A program made the translations under genes and the position numbers. Shown one piece after another: positions 20,694 through 30,951 of a DNA stretch of 51,914 bases. Origin of the DNA: Phycisphaerae bacterium (lineage in GTDB: Bacteria; Planctomycetota; Phycisphaerae; UBA1845); assembly GCA_016929015.1 (NCBI GenBank), contig JAFGJQ010000219.1:1-51914 (forward strand), in the 5' to 3' direction. Each line of letters begins with the position of its first letter. The stretch's first letter is position 1. The notes under the pieces are model-generated. The model saw only the letters and a program-made list of their open reading frames with translations. It did not search any database and was not told where the DNA came from.

Positions 20694-21038
20694 ATGTCTG
20701 GTCAACCGGAAGTGATTACGTTCGACGAGTTCCTCAAGGTCAAGCTGCGCGTTGCCCGCATTCTGGAGGCGTGCGAGCACCCCGACGCAGACAAGCTGCT
20801 GATTCTCAAGGTGGATATGGGCACCGAGGAACGGCAGATCGTCGCGGGGATCAAGAAGCACTACCGCCCGGAGGATCTGGTCGGCAAGAACATCATCGTG
20901 GTGGCCAACCTGGCTCCCCGGAAGATGCGCGGCTACGAAAGCCAGGGAATGCTCCTGGCCGCCTGTACGCCGGGTGATTCGGACATCGTCGTGCTGACGA
21001 CTGACCGGGACATCCCTCCCGGCAGCGGGGTTGCCTGA
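20694..21038 (+). CDS. tRNA-binding domain protein (MetRS beta-subunit/EMAP-like)
   Basis: VITFDEFLKVKLRVARILEACEHPDADKLLILKVDMGTEERQIVAGI...LAPRKMRGYESQGMLLAA. Confidence 0.92.
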   Translation: MSGQPEVITFDEFLKVKLRVARILEACEHPDADKLLILKVDMGTEERQIVAGIKKHYRPEDLVGKNIIVVANLAPRKMRGYESQGMLLAACTPGDSDIVVLTTDRDIPPGSGVA

Positions 21039-21047
21039 CCGGCTCCG

Positions 21048-22229
21048 TCAATCCGTGGGTGGGGACGATCTCTGATCGATCAGGTCCAGCAGCAAGCGGG
21101 CCGCGTTTTCAGACGCGCCAGGCTTGAGCAACGGGCCTACCATGTCCGACAGGTCGACCTCCATGCGCGTGGACAGTTCCGGCGTGGTAAGTATCCGAAG
21201 GGCCTCATCCGCGATCGGGGCCGTGGCCGTGTAGTAGGGCATGAATTCGGGCACGATCTCCCGCCCCGCGAGGATGTTCACCAGGGACAAATGTTGCGTC
21301 CGGATCAACCACCGCCCCACCAGGCGATACCCCCACCGCGATCCGTTGTACATGATAATCATGGGTTTATGGTAAAAAGCCACCTCCAGGGTGGCCGTCC
21401 CCGAGGCCGCCAGAACCAGGTCGGCCGCCGAGAGGATTTCCCCGTTCTCCCCATCGTGCAATGTGGTGGAAAGACCCGCCCGGCTCACCAGGGGCTCAAT
21501 GGCCTGTCTGGTCGTCGGGTTCGCCACGGAAACCGGAAACGTGGCGTTGGGGTATCGCCGGGCAATGGCGGCCGCCACCAGAAGCTGACCAGGGAGCACC
21601 TCTTCCACGACGTGCCGTCGAGAGCCAGGCACCAGGGCAACAACGGGCGATCCGCGGCCACGAACCTCGCTCACACGCTGCTCGTCCAGCTTTCGATCAA
21701 GCAGGACTTCGAACAGGGGATGGCCGACGAAGGTGGCGTCAATCCCCCGCTTTCGAAAGTACTCCTGCTCAAACGGCAGAATGACGGCCATTCGGTCCAC
21801 GCGGCGTCGGATACGCGGGACTCGGTACTGCCCCCAGGCCCACACCTGGGGGGCAATGTAGTAGAAAACGGGGACGCCCAGCTTTCTTGCCCGTTTTGCC
21901 AGGGGCAGATGGAGAGCGGGTGAATCGATCAGGACGGCCGCCCGGAAGCGGTACTCCGCGAGGTGGGCCTGGGAGGTGGCCCACAGCCTTCGGGCGGCCC
22001 CGATCGCCCCGAACGCCGCGGTCAGCATGGCAGACCGGTGGCACATGTCGTAGATGGTCCAGCAGCCCTCGCCCCGCATGGCGGGGCCGGCCACCCCGGC
22101 AAACCGTACGTCCGGGCGAATCCGGCGGACAGCCCGGATGAGGGACGCCCCGTGCAGGTCCGCGCTGGGCTCGGCCGCGCTGATGAATACGAGCGGCTCA
22201 GGGGGGTCAAATGGGGTAGGCCGTGTCAT
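21048..22229 (-). CDS. lpxB: Lipid-A-disaccharide synthase
   Basis: ISAAEPSADLHGASL...FAGVAGPAMRGEGC...YYIAPQVWAWGQYRVPRI...PFEQEYFRKRGIDATFVGHPL. Confidence 0.92.
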   Translation of the reverse strand: MTRPTPFDPPEPLVFISAAEPSADLHGASLIRAVRRIRPDVRFAGVAGPAMRGEGCWTIYDMCHRSAMLTAAFGAIGAARRLWATSQAHLAEYRFRAAVLIDSPALHLPLAKRARKLGVPVFYYIAPQVWAWGQYRVPRIRRRVDRMAVILPFEQEYFRKRGIDATFVGHPLFEVLLDRKLDEQRVSEVRGRGSPVVALVPGSRRHVVEEVLPGQLLVAAAIARRYPNATFPVSVANPTTRQAIEPLVSRAGLSTTLHDGENGEILSAADLVLAASGTATLEVAFYHKPMIIMYNGSRWGYRLVGRWLIRTQHLSLVNILAGREIVPEFMPYYTATAPIADEALRILTTPELSTRMEVDLSDMVGPLLKPGASENAARLLLDLIDQRSSPPTD

Positions 22230-22458
22230 CCCGGACTCCGCTGGTTCACGTAATTGACGGCAGCGCCGGGACTTTAGCGTGCGAAGCCGCGCGAATCAAC
22301 GCGGGCGCCGTCCGCCCGCCATCCGGGGGTTCCGCCGGTTTCCCTCTTGATTTGACCACCGATTGTGTTACCAATATGGGGTTCACAGGTCTCTTCCGGG
22401 ATCGGGAACGTGTCCTTCCGTGTGGTACGGGGATGAGGTTTCTCAGAGGAGGTGTTGT

Positions 22459-23334
22459 TTGGCGTCGGAGTTGGTACGGGAACTGGTTGACTCTGGAATC
22501 CATTTCGGCCATCGCGTGAGCCGTTGGAACCCGAAGATGTCGCCGTACATTTTCGGGAAGCGGAACATGATCCACGTGATCGACATCCGCGAAACGGTCA
22601 AGGGCCTGATTCGGGCCAAGAAGTTTATCGCGCGCACCGTGGCTGAGAATGGGGATGTGTTGTTTGTCGGAACGAAGCGGCAAGCTCGCCATGCGGTGGA
22701 ATCCTATGCCCGGCAGGCGGGCATGCCCTTTGTGGCCGAGCGATGGCTGGGCGGCACGCTGACCAATTTTGAGACGATCCGGTCGCGCCTTGCCCGCCTG
22801 GAGCTGCTGGAGCGGGAAGAGGCGGACGGCACGCTTCTTCAATACAGCAAGAAGCGGATTGCCCGAGACAATCGCGAGCGTCGCAAGATCAAGCGTAACC
22901 TCGACGGCATCCGGACCATGACCCGCCTACCCAAGGCCCTGGTGGTCGTTGACGTGCACCGGGAGCACATCGCGGTCAAGGAAGCCAAGAAGCTGGGAAT
23001 CCCGACGATCTGCCTGATCGACACGGACTCGGACCCGGATTTCGCGGACATCCCGATTCCCGGGAATGACGATTCCATGCGGTCGATCGAAGTCGTGCTG
23101 AGGCACATGGCCGCCGCCGTCGAAAGCGGGAAGCGCGGCCGGGTCGAAGCGCCTCAGGAGGAGGGGCCGGATGCCGCCCGACGCCGACGTACCCGACGGA
23201 CCGCGACGGCGCGGGCCGAGACGGACGCGGAGCCGGCCGGCGTAGGCGCCGACGCGGCGCCCGCTGATCGGCCGGCACCGCCTGCGGCACCGACCGGCTC
23301 AACGGAGACCGGCGAGGCGGCGCCGCCTGCGTAG
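22459..23334 (+). CDS. rpsB: 30S ribosomal protein S2
   Basis: ELVDSGIHFGHRVSRWNPKMSPYIFGKRNMIHVIDI...; TTG start at 22459 preceded by agaggagg; low-complexity C-terminal tail. Confidence 0.93.
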   Translation: MASELVRELVDSGIHFGHRVSRWNPKMSPYIFGKRNMIHVIDIRETVKGLIRAKKFIARTVAENGDVLFVGTKRQARHAVESYARQAGMPFVAERWLGGTLTNFETIRSRLARLELLEREEADGTLLQYSKKRIARDNRERRKIKRNLDGIRTMTRLPKALVVVDVHREHIAVKEAKKLGIPTICLIDTDSDPDFADIPIPGNDDSMRSIEVVLRHMAAAVESGKRGRVEAPQEEGPDAARRRRTRRTATARAETDAEPAGVGADAAPADRPAPPAAPTGSTETGEAAPPA

Positions 23335-23505
23335 GTCCCTCGGAAATCGGTGACAGGCTGCAACGCTGCCCGCCCAGCGGGTGGACTCTTTCGAGAGTGG
23401 GAATCAGGTGATAGACCCCCGGCCGGACTGGAACCGGGCGGCGGGCGTGGAACGAGTCTGGCGGCCCAACGATGTGGCCGCCCGACGGTCTGGAGGATTG
23501 AGCGA

Positions 23506-24354
23506 ATGGCAACGATTTCTGCGGCACAGGTTCGCGCCCTGCGAGACCGGACGGACCTGCCCATGATGGAGTGCAAGCAGGCCCTCACCGAGTGCAACGG
23601 CGATGAGGCCGCCGCCATCGAGTGGCTTCGCAAGAAGCACAAGGGCAAAATGGAGGAACGGGCGGATCGACAGACGGGCGAAGGCCGCATTCACATATTC
23701 ATTGACGACAACAAGAAGACGGGCGCCATCATCGACCTGCGCTGCGAGACGGCGCCGGTGGCCAAGAACTCGGAATTTGTCGCGTTGGCCGATGCGATCG
23801 CCCGCACGGTTGCCGCCCAGGAAGACAAGGCGCCGGACCCACAGGCCGTCCTGAAGGCCGCCGCGGTCACCGCGCCGGGCCGCACGGTAGAGGACCTGCT
23901 CACCGAGGTGTACGGCAAAATCCGGGAGAACATGAAGCTGACCGCCTGCCGCAAGGTGACGGGGGGTTACCTCTGCGGGTACGTGCATCATGACGGCAAG
24001 AAGGGCGTGCTGATCGCACTGGATGCCGCACCGTCCAACGAGGCGGTGGCGGTGGATCTGTGCCACCATGTGACCTTCGCCCAGCCGCTGGCAGTCACCC
24101 GCGACCAGATCCCGGCCGATCGGCTGGAGACCGTGCGCCGCACCGCCCGCGAAGTGGCGGAGGCGGAGGGCAAACCGGCCCAGATCATCGACAAGATCGT
24201 CCAGGGCAAGGTCAATGCGTTCTGCGCGGAGAACGCCCTGATGGATCAGGAGCACGTCAAGCCCGACTACGAAAAGAAGCAGGTCGGCGACGTCCTGAAG
24301 GCAGCGGGCGTGAAGGCCGTCCAGGACGTGGCGTACCTCAGTATCGGCGGATAA
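23506..24354 (+). CDS. tsf: Elongation factor Ts
   Basis: MATISAAQVRALRDRTDLPMMECKQALTECNGDEAAAIEWLRKK. Confidence 0.95.
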   Translation: MATISAAQVRALRDRTDLPMMECKQALTECNGDEAAAIEWLRKKHKGKMEERADRQTGEGRIHIFIDDNKKTGAIIDLRCETAPVAKNSEFVALADAIARTVAAQEDKAPDPQAVLKAAAVTAPGRTVEDLLTEVYGKIRENMKLTACRKVTGGYLCGYVHHDGKKGVLIALDAAPSNEAVAVDLCHHVTFAQPLAVTRDQIPADRLETVRRTAREVAEAEGKPAQIIDKIVQGKVNAFCAENALMDQEHVKPDYEKKQVGDVLKAAGVKAVQDVAYLSIGG

Positions 24355-24371
24355 GACCGCCAGGTGTTCCC

Positions 24372-24394
24372 GGGGCCGAAAGGCCCCTTTTTTT
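24372..24394 (+). terminator. Rho-independent terminator after tsf
   Basis: GGGGCC-GAAA-GGCCCC followed by T7. Confidence 0.85.
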
Positions 24395-24449
24395 CGCCCC
24401 GCGCGGAACGGGCCGTGCGCCGGATCGGCAGGGGCAGGATGTCGCGATC

Positions 24450-25178
24450 ATGGCCAAGCCGAAGTACAACCGGGTGCTGCTGAAAGTCAGCGGCGAGGGG
24501 CTGTGCGAGAAGGGCGCCAAGGGGATCGACGGGCCCGCCCTGCAGAAGGTCGCGTCCGAGATCAAACAGGTCGCGGAACTGGGCGTGCAGCTCTGCCTGG
24601 TGGTCGGCGGCGGCAACATCGTGCGCGGCGCGGAACTGGCCCGCGACACGCACATCGTGGAAGTCACCGGTCACTACATGGGCATGCTCGGCACGGTCAT
24701 CAACGCGCTGGCCATCCAGGACACCCTGGAAGGCATCGGCATCGATACCCGCGTGCAGAGCGCCGTGGCCGTCGATCGCGTCTGCGAAAAATTCATCCGC
24801 CGCCGCGCCATTCGACACCTGGAAAAAGGCCGCGTCGTGATCTTCGCCGGCGGAACGGGCAATCCGTTCGTCACCACCGACACGTGCGCCGCCCTCCGGG
24901 CGACGGAGGTCGGAGCCCAGATCGTCCTGAAAGCCACCAAGGTGGACGGCGTATACGACTGCGATCCCGTGGGGAATCCCGAGGCCAGGCGATTCACACA
25001 CCTGACCTACAACGACGTGATCGACCAGCGCCTGAAGGTCATCGACGTGAGCGCCGTCGACATGTGCCAGCGAAACCACATCCCGCTGATCGTGTTCAAT
25101 CTCAACGTGCCGGGCAACATGCGCCGCGCCGTGCTCGGCGAGCCGATCGGCACTCTCATCGATGCGGGCCAGCCCTGA
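24450..25178 (+). CDS. pyrH: UMP kinase
   Basis: [19 protein letters not shown]...[13 protein letters not shown]...[17 protein letters not shown]-type motif ([17 protein letters not shown])...[20 protein letters not shown]. Confidence 0.95.
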   Translation: MAKPKYNRVLLKVSGEGLCEKGAKGIDGPALQKVASEIKQVAELGVQLCLVVGGGNIVRGAELARDTHIVEVTGHYMGMLGTVINALAIQDTLEGIGIDTRVQSAVAVDRVCEKFIRRRAIRHLEKGRVVIFAGGTGNPFVTTDTCAALRATEVGAQIVLKATKVDGVYDCDPVGNPEARRFTHLTYNDVIDQRLKVIDVSAVDMCQRNHIPLIVFNLNVPGNMRRAVLGEPIGTLIDAGQP

Positions 25179-25239
25179 ACCCGGCTGCCGCCGCACACGG
25201 CCCCGAGCTGCCAATACCGCGGACCCGCGGCCGCCATCG

Positions 25240-25401
25240 TCAGTTGCAGCCGACCAACCCGAACGGCCACAGAAACCAACTCGTCAGCGCGGGGTTGAAG
25301 AAGCCGAAGCTGAACGGCCCGACCGAAAACGCCAGCACGGCGTTGGCCGCCAGGTGAAACGCCAACAGCATCACTGCCAACCGGGCAAAACGGGATTTCA
25401 T
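25240..25401 (-). CDS. Small hydrophobic protein, 53 aa
   Basis: [53 protein letters not shown]; not in the ORF track (below cutoff). Confidence 0.45.
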   Translation of the reverse strand: MKSRFARLAVMLLAFHLAANAVLAFSVGPFSFGFFNPALTSWFLWPFGLVGCN

Positions 25402-25644
25402 GGATACCGGTTCCTTTCCTGTTCTGTCGTCGCCACAGGCTCCGCAAACCCGCCCGCGTACACCGCCGCGCCCGCTTCCGATGCAGCGACGGGCATCGCG
25501 TTGCGCATTCTAGCAGGCTTCTCCGGCCATGCCATGGGCCGGGGCGGCGCGATCACGCATTCATTGACACTGGCGGCGGGGCTGCCTATCGTACCGCCGC
25601 TACGGGATTTTGCACGGGCCGACGCCAATTCCTGGAGCGACGCC

Positions 25645-26589
25645 ATGAGCAGGGTGTTCGACAACATATTGCGCACCGTCGGGCGGACTCCGCTGGTCCG
25701 CATCAACCGAATCATCGAGGCTCCGGCCGCTGTGTATGCCAAACTGGAGTTCTTCAATCCGCTGTCCAGCGTGAAGGATCGAATCGGGATAGCCATGATC
25801 GAGGCGGCGGAAGCCCAGGGACACGTCAACAAGCAGTCCGCCATCATCGAGCCGACCTCGGGCAACACTGGGATCGCCCTTGCCTTTGTGTGTGCGACCA
25901 AGGGATACAAACTCACCCTGACCATGCCCGAGACCATGTCTGTGGAGCGACGCACTCTGCTGCGGGCGTTGGGCGCCCAACTTGTCCTCACCCCCGCCGA
26001 CCAGGGGATGAAGGGTGCCATTGCGATGGCCACGAAGCTGGCGGCGCAGACGCCGAACTCCTACGTTCCGCAGCAATTCAGCAATCCTGCCAACGCGGAA
26101 GCCCATCGCCGAACGACGGCCGAGGAAATCTGGGCGGACACGGACGGCAAAGCGGACGTGCTGGTGGCGGGTGTTGGCACGGGAGGAACCATTACCGGCA
26201 CAGGCGAAGTGTTGAAGAGCCGAAAACCGGCGTTCCGGTGCTATGCCGTCGAGCCGACCACGTCACCGGTCATCAGCCAGGTCCGCGAGGGCAAGGCGCC
26301 CCAGCCCGGCAAGCACGGCATCCAGGGGATCGGCGCCGGGTTCATCCCGGAGGTCCTCAACCTCGACGTGATTGACGACGTGGTCCGTGTGGACACGCCG
26401 GAGGCTTACACCTGGGCTCGGCGGGCGGCACTGGAAGAAGGCGTCCTTTGCGGCATCTCGTCCGGGGCCGCCCTCTGTGCCGCCAACACGGTGGCCCATA
26501 TGCCCGAAAACAAGGGCAAAACCATCATTGTCATCCTCGCGAGCGCGGGCGAACGCTACCTCTCCACTCCTCTATACGAGGGCGTGTGA
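25645..26589 (+). CDS. cysK: Cysteine synthase A
   Basis: [17 protein letters not shown]...[12 protein letters not shown]...[15 protein letters not shown]...[18 protein letters not shown]. Confidence 0.93.
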   Translation: MSRVFDNILRTVGRTPLVRINRIIEAPAAVYAKLEFFNPLSSVKDRIGIAMIEAAEAQGHVNKQSAIIEPTSGNTGIALAFVCATKGYKLTLTMPETMSVERRTLLRALGAQLVLTPADQGMKGAIAMATKLAAQTPNSYVPQQFSNPANAEAHRRTTAEEIWADTDGKADVLVAGVGTGGTITGTGEVLKSRKPAFRCYAVEPTTSPVISQVREGKAPQPGKHGIQGIGAGFIPEVLNLDVIDDVVRVDTPEAYTWARRAALEEGVLCGISSGAALCAANTVAHMPENKGKTIIVILASAGERYLSTPLYEGV

Positions 26590-26824
26590 AGACGATCGTT
26601 CGTCCGATACCGCCGGCGGGGGCACGCCCGACATCTCCAGGGTGTGTCCGGTAAACCGCGCGGACGCGCGAATCGGGCGCCGCGGCCGTCCGATACTCCA
26701 CGATGCGTGTTCCAACCTTGCTAGGGCCCGGATCGTATTCTAGAGTTCGTTCGGGCACGCACGGGAGGATTCACTCCCCGGCCCCCCGGGTCGAGGAGCG
26801 GCCCGCGTGTGAGGGGAAACGGCA

Positions 26825-27643
26825 GTGTTCAACGGCGCAGTACAGCTCCGGTCTCACGACATCCCGATCGCCTCCCTGCCGGGCGACGCGGACGGGTTGC
26901 GGATCGCGCACATTAGCGACCTGCATCTGCGATCTCTCGACGGCCCGGCCCTGGAAGCGCAATCCCTCCTTCTGAAACTGGACTACCATCTGCTCGTCTG
27001 CACGGGCGATATTGCATGCGCCGGGCAGAGCGTCGACGAAGCGGCGGATCTGTGCCGCCGCTTCTTTGAGCCCCTGGCCGAACGGTCCCGTTGCCTGGCC
27101 GTGCTGGGCAACCACGACCCGGAGGCCCTTGCCCACGAAACGGGGCTTCCGGTGACGTTCCTGTGCGACGAAGCACTCACCATTCGTGTGGGCCGGTGGA
27201 TGCTGGCCGTGGCCGGAGTGAACCAGTCCGGCGGTCAGCCGGGCACACCGGACCGGGCAATGGCCCGGGTCGGCCCGGAACAGATGACGATCCTTCTGGC
27301 CCACTACCCGTCGACGGTGTACCGAATTCGAGACCCTCGAGTGCGGGTGGTACTGGCCGGTCATACGCACGGGGGGCAGGTCCGACTACCCCTGGTTGGC
27401 TGCGTATGGGCCCAGGACCAGATCCCCCTCGGGCTGGTACGCGGGCTGCATATGGTACAAGGACGGTGCCTGAACGTCAGCGCGGGCCTTGGCGTATCCA
27501 CGCCGCTTCGGTTTCGATTCCTGTGCCCGCCCGAGCTGTCGATCCTGACTTTTCGCCGGGTGGAGGTGTCCGGCGAGACGTCTTCGGATGAGCAACAAAG
27601 CAGAACTGGCGAAGCGGGTGTTCCGGAACCGAGCGTGGTTTGA
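26825..27643 (+). CDS. Metallophosphoesterase
   Basis: GTG start; IAHISDLHLRS...CTGDIA...AVLGNHDPEAL...VVLAGHTHGGQVRLP. Confidence 0.92.
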   Translation: MFNGAVQLRSHDIPIASLPGDADGLRIAHISDLHLRSLDGPALEAQSLLLKLDYHLLVCTGDIACAGQSVDEAADLCRRFFEPLAERSRCLAVLGNHDPEALAHETGLPVTFLCDEALTIRVGRWMLAVAGVNQSGGQPGTPDRAMARVGPEQMTILLAHYPSTVYRIRDPRVRVVLAGHTHGGQVRLPLVGCVWAQDQIPLGLVRGLHMVQGRCLNVSAGLGVSTPLRFRFLCPPELSILTFRRVEVSGETSSDEQQSRTGEAGVPEPSVV

Positions 27644-27668
27644 CGGACGCTTCTACCGGACGTATACT
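27640..27668 (+). promoter_or_regulatory. Near-consensus sigma70 promoter
   Basis: TTGACG (27640-27645), 17-nt spacer, TATACT (27663-27668). Confidence 0.65.
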
Positions 27669-28049
27669 TCGGGGTACGTGGTAGGATAGGTTGTGCGAGT
27701 TATTTCTTTCGCCGCGTGGCGGCACGTGAATCGCTATCATCCTATCGTCCCCGACGACCTATCCGGTGCCACTTCGTCGATAGAGTCGTTGCGGTCTCTT
27801 CGCAATGGACAGGTATGTCCAGGGGGGCGAAAGGCCGCGTGGTGGAACCTGAAACCCTTTTTCTGGGAAAACCAAGGCAACGACTGACGTTTCCGGTGGC
27901 GCTTTGGCGCCGGCGGGGGGTCGGCTTCGGGAGTGTCCGCAAAATGCGGTCGCCCGACCATCGGGTCATTCCGGAGAACGTTGCGCGAGGTGGAAAAGCC
28001 GACTGCGCGGCCGGGCTTGCGCTTTCGGTATGGGATGGAGATTCGCGGG

Positions 28050-28916
28050 ATGAGCATCGACATTCCCAACTACCGGATTCTGGCCAAGCTGGGGAACGGG
28101 GCGGCCAGCACGCTTTTCAAGGTTCGCTGTACGCGGACGGGTTCGCTGTACACAGTCAAGAACGTCAAGATCCACACCCCGGAAGACCAGAAGTTCATCG
28201 AGCAGCTCAAGGCGGAGTACACGACGGGCAGCCAGCTCGATCACCCTGCCATCCGCAAGGTCCACGAATTGCGTTACGTCCGTCGCCGGCTGCGGATCAA
28301 GGCCGCCATGCTGTTCATGGAATACGTGGACGGCATGCCCATGAACGACCAGGAGTTCTCCCGCCCCATTACGCAACTGCTGCGGCTGTTCATCCAGGCC
28401 GCCGAGGGCCTGGACGCCATGCACCAGGCCGGCTTCGTCCACGCAGACCTGAAACCCGGCAACCTTCTGGTGACGCCCAGCGAAAAAGTGAAACTGATTG
28501 ATTTCGGGCAGAGCTGTCCGATCTACACGTCCAAGTCCCGGGTCCAGGGCACGATGGACTACATGGCACCGGAACAAGTGGCACTGAACGTGCTCGACCG
28601 GCGGACGGATGTGTTTGCCCTGGCGGCATCGCTGCACCGGATCATCACCGGCCGGCCGATCGCCACGGACATGAACCAGAACATCACGCTTCACTCGCAG
28701 GCCCTGCTGGGCAAGCGGGTTGAACTCGCCCAGCCCACCAACGTGGAAGTCCCCACGGTGGTCGCGAAGCTGATCGAAACGTGCTGCGAGAAAGACCCGG
28801 CCAAGCGCCTGCCGGACATGCGTGCATTCATCGAGCGGACGGAAATCGCCCTGACGGTGTTGGAGCGCATGCCCGCCCCCGAGCGGACGGCCACCGGCAA
28901 CGGCCTGCGGGGCTGA
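28050..28916 (+). CDS. Serine/threonine protein kinase
   Basis: YRILAKLGNGAASTLFK...HADLKPGNLLV...LIDFGQSC...GTMDYMAPEQ; start MSIDIPN. Confidence 0.92.
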   Translation: MSIDIPNYRILAKLGNGAASTLFKVRCTRTGSLYTVKNVKIHTPEDQKFIEQLKAEYTTGSQLDHPAIRKVHELRYVRRRLRIKAAMLFMEYVDGMPMNDQEFSRPITQLLRLFIQAAEGLDAMHQAGFVHADLKPGNLLVTPSEKVKLIDFGQSCPIYTSKSRVQGTMDYMAPEQVALNVLDRRTDVFALAASLHRIITGRPIATDMNQNITLHSQALLGKRVELAQPTNVEVPTVVAKLIETCCEKDPAKRLPDMRAFIERTEIALTVLERMPAPERTATGNGLRG

Positions 28917-29051
28917 CGTCCTCTCACCACGCAGATGCAATGAGGGACCGGCCCTCTCCCATGAGACCGGATATCTGGTGTGGGACCAGCGTTCCAGCGC
29001 ATACAGACTCTGTGAGTGCGGGGGGGGCGGAAGTCCGCCGCACGCATCCGT

Positions 29052-29984
29052 TCAGCCACGCGCGGCCGCATCCTGAGGCGAATCTTCTGTGCGGGGATGA
29101 ACCGGCACCTCTGCCACTGGTATCCCGCCGGCTTGGGGCGCGGCGGCGGGAGGTTTGAGCGGTTTGATCCACGAGCGGACACACAACAACATTAGTCCAA
29201 TGATCAGACCGGCCAGGACTGGCACGACCTCTTCGATGCGGTGATAGATGACGACCCTCATGCCCCTGAAGACCGCGCCCAGGAATATCATGGTGCCGGC
29301 GATTGCCAGCCATTTTCGCCGTGACTGGATGAACCGGCCCGTCCTGCCGATCAGACAGAGGCGATAGACCCCGTATGCCAGCAGCAACAAGCATCCCAGG
29401 ACGTTCAGGCCACCACCCCCAACCGACAAAACCCGCTCGCCGGCTGACATCGGCCTGACGCCCACGGCAACACCCCCCGCCGTCGTGGGCGGCACCCCCT
29501 TGAACGACATGAGCACACTATTCATACACCGCTCGTGTTCTCCTTCATATGCGGCAGCCCCGCCGACCACGATTTGGATGGCCGTGTCCGCGACCGCCAC
29601 CTCGGCCGCGCAGTACGTAAATCGGACGCCGGCCGTGTGGAGCACGAGTCGAGCCCCCTTGCTCGGGCCGCCCTGAATCTGCCGGGGCTCAACGAGCAGC
29701 TCGCCGCCCGGTGGAAACGTTCCCCTGAAGTCGTCCGCGGTTAGTTCGCGCGGCGAGAATGCTCTGTGCGCGTCGACGATCAGAATCACCGTCGACGCGG
29801 TGTCATTGATCTGCTTTTCGAAATGGTAAAGCGTTGGCGGAGTCGCCGGTTTGCTCGTGAATCCGGGGGGAACTCGGAGGCTGAACTTCGGCCGGTTGTG
29901 CTCAATCCGCTGCTGGGCGCAGGCTGCCTCGACCATAGTGAACCCGAGTACGACACACAACACACCTATCCTGGTGTTCATCAC
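29052..29984 (-). CDS. Exported/membrane protein of unknown function
   Basis: 310 aa; N-terminal signal peptide and two or more C-terminal TM segments. Confidence 0.65.
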   Translation of the reverse strand: MMNTRIGVLCVVLGFTMVEAACAQQRIEHNRPKFSLRVPPGFTSKPATPPTLYHFEKQINDTASTVILIVDAHRAFSPRELTADDFRGTFPPGGELLVEPRQIQGGPSKGARLVLHTAGVRFTYCAAEVAVADTAIQIVVGGAAAYEGEHERCMNSVLMSFKGVPPTTAGGVAVGVRPMSAGERVLSVGGGGLNVLGCLLLLAYGVYRLCLIGRTGRFIQSRRKWLAIAGTMIFLGAVFRGMRVVIYHRIEEVVPVLAGLIIGLMLLCVRSWIKPLKPPAAAPQAGGIPVAEVPVHPRTEDSPQDAAARG

Positions 29985-30448
29985 CGCGCTCCTTTATTCC
30001 GGGCGGCGCACCTGCCGATTCGCCCGAGAACACCTCCACGACCGGAGACCCTCGGCATGCGAACGACGCCACGCCTGCCCCAGCGGGGCAGGGCCGGTGG
30101 CGATCTGCCGACAGCCACCCACCGCAATCCGGCACAGACTCCGGGAGCAGGAACCTGTCCGCAGTGTTCTCCGCTCGCTCTGTACAGGCCGATCGGCCAC
30201 GGTCATTGTATCCAATCCCCGGAGGACCAGGAAAGGTCAGCTGAAGCCGCCTGGTGAAGTTCGGGAGAGAAACGGGCGCAGCAGACCGACTTCGCAACGG
30301 CTCGAAGCGAAGCGCACCGACGGACCGGCTCAAGCTGGCCGGGACGAAAGCGCGGGTTGCGTTTGACTCCGACGCTTCAGGTTTGTGGTTCGTCCAGGGG
30401 CATCGAGTCCGCTCGATGGGGAATCGGCTTGACAACGATTCCGGTCCC

Positions 30449-30757
30449 TCATCGCTGGGCATCCGTCTCCTGCAATTCGGCCTGCCTTGCCTTCAGAATC
30501 TCGATTGCCTTCTCCCGGGGTATGTCGCCGCAGTCCAATCGGTGAATGTGCGCGTCTCCAAACGGATCGGTTACGCGCACATAGATCTCGCCGTCTTTAT
30601 CCTCAAACCAGATCTGTCCCGAATCGATCTGCTCCAGCGCGGTCAGGCTCAACGGGAAAGCCGATGGCCGGGCCGACGAACGGTTCCAGTGCCATACGCA
30701 CAGGACCAGCATCAGAAGCACCGCCATGCAGAGCACCACCTTGACGGAGCGTCTCAT
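30449..30757 (-). CDS. Small membrane-anchored protein, 102 aa
   Basis: MRRSVKVVLCMAVLLMLVLCVWHWNRSSARPSAF...; internal start within longer ORF 30449-31393. Confidence 0.55.
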   Translation of the reverse strand: MRRSVKVVLCMAVLLMLVLCVWHWNRSSARPSAFPLSLTALEQIDSGQIWFEDKDGEIYVRVTDPFGDAHIHRLDCGDIPREKAIEILKARQAELQETDAQR

Positions 30758-30951
30758 ACGTCCCTCCTGCGTCCCCAGGACGCAACCGCGCCCGCATCCG
30801 AGCTCTCCCGGACGATTCGACGTTCCGGCGGGGCCGGCGGTTCCCCGCAACGATCGGGGGCAGACCACTCGTTCGTATCGTTTCCGGCCCAAACCACTCG
30901 GCTCGACGTTCGTCAAGCCACTGCAGTCCGGAGCCTGCAATCCCATCTCTC

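Noticed and set aside
22363-22458. Upstream ATG of the rpsB ORF (MCYQYGVHRSLPG...) as the true start
   Set aside because: The extension has no S2-like sequence; a strong agaggagg sits just before TTG 22459, which matches the usual S2 N-terminus.
24503-25357. 284-aa plus-strand Arg-rich ORF
   Set aside because: Out-of-frame shadow of pyrH; Arg/His-rich composition typical of GC-rich alternative frames.
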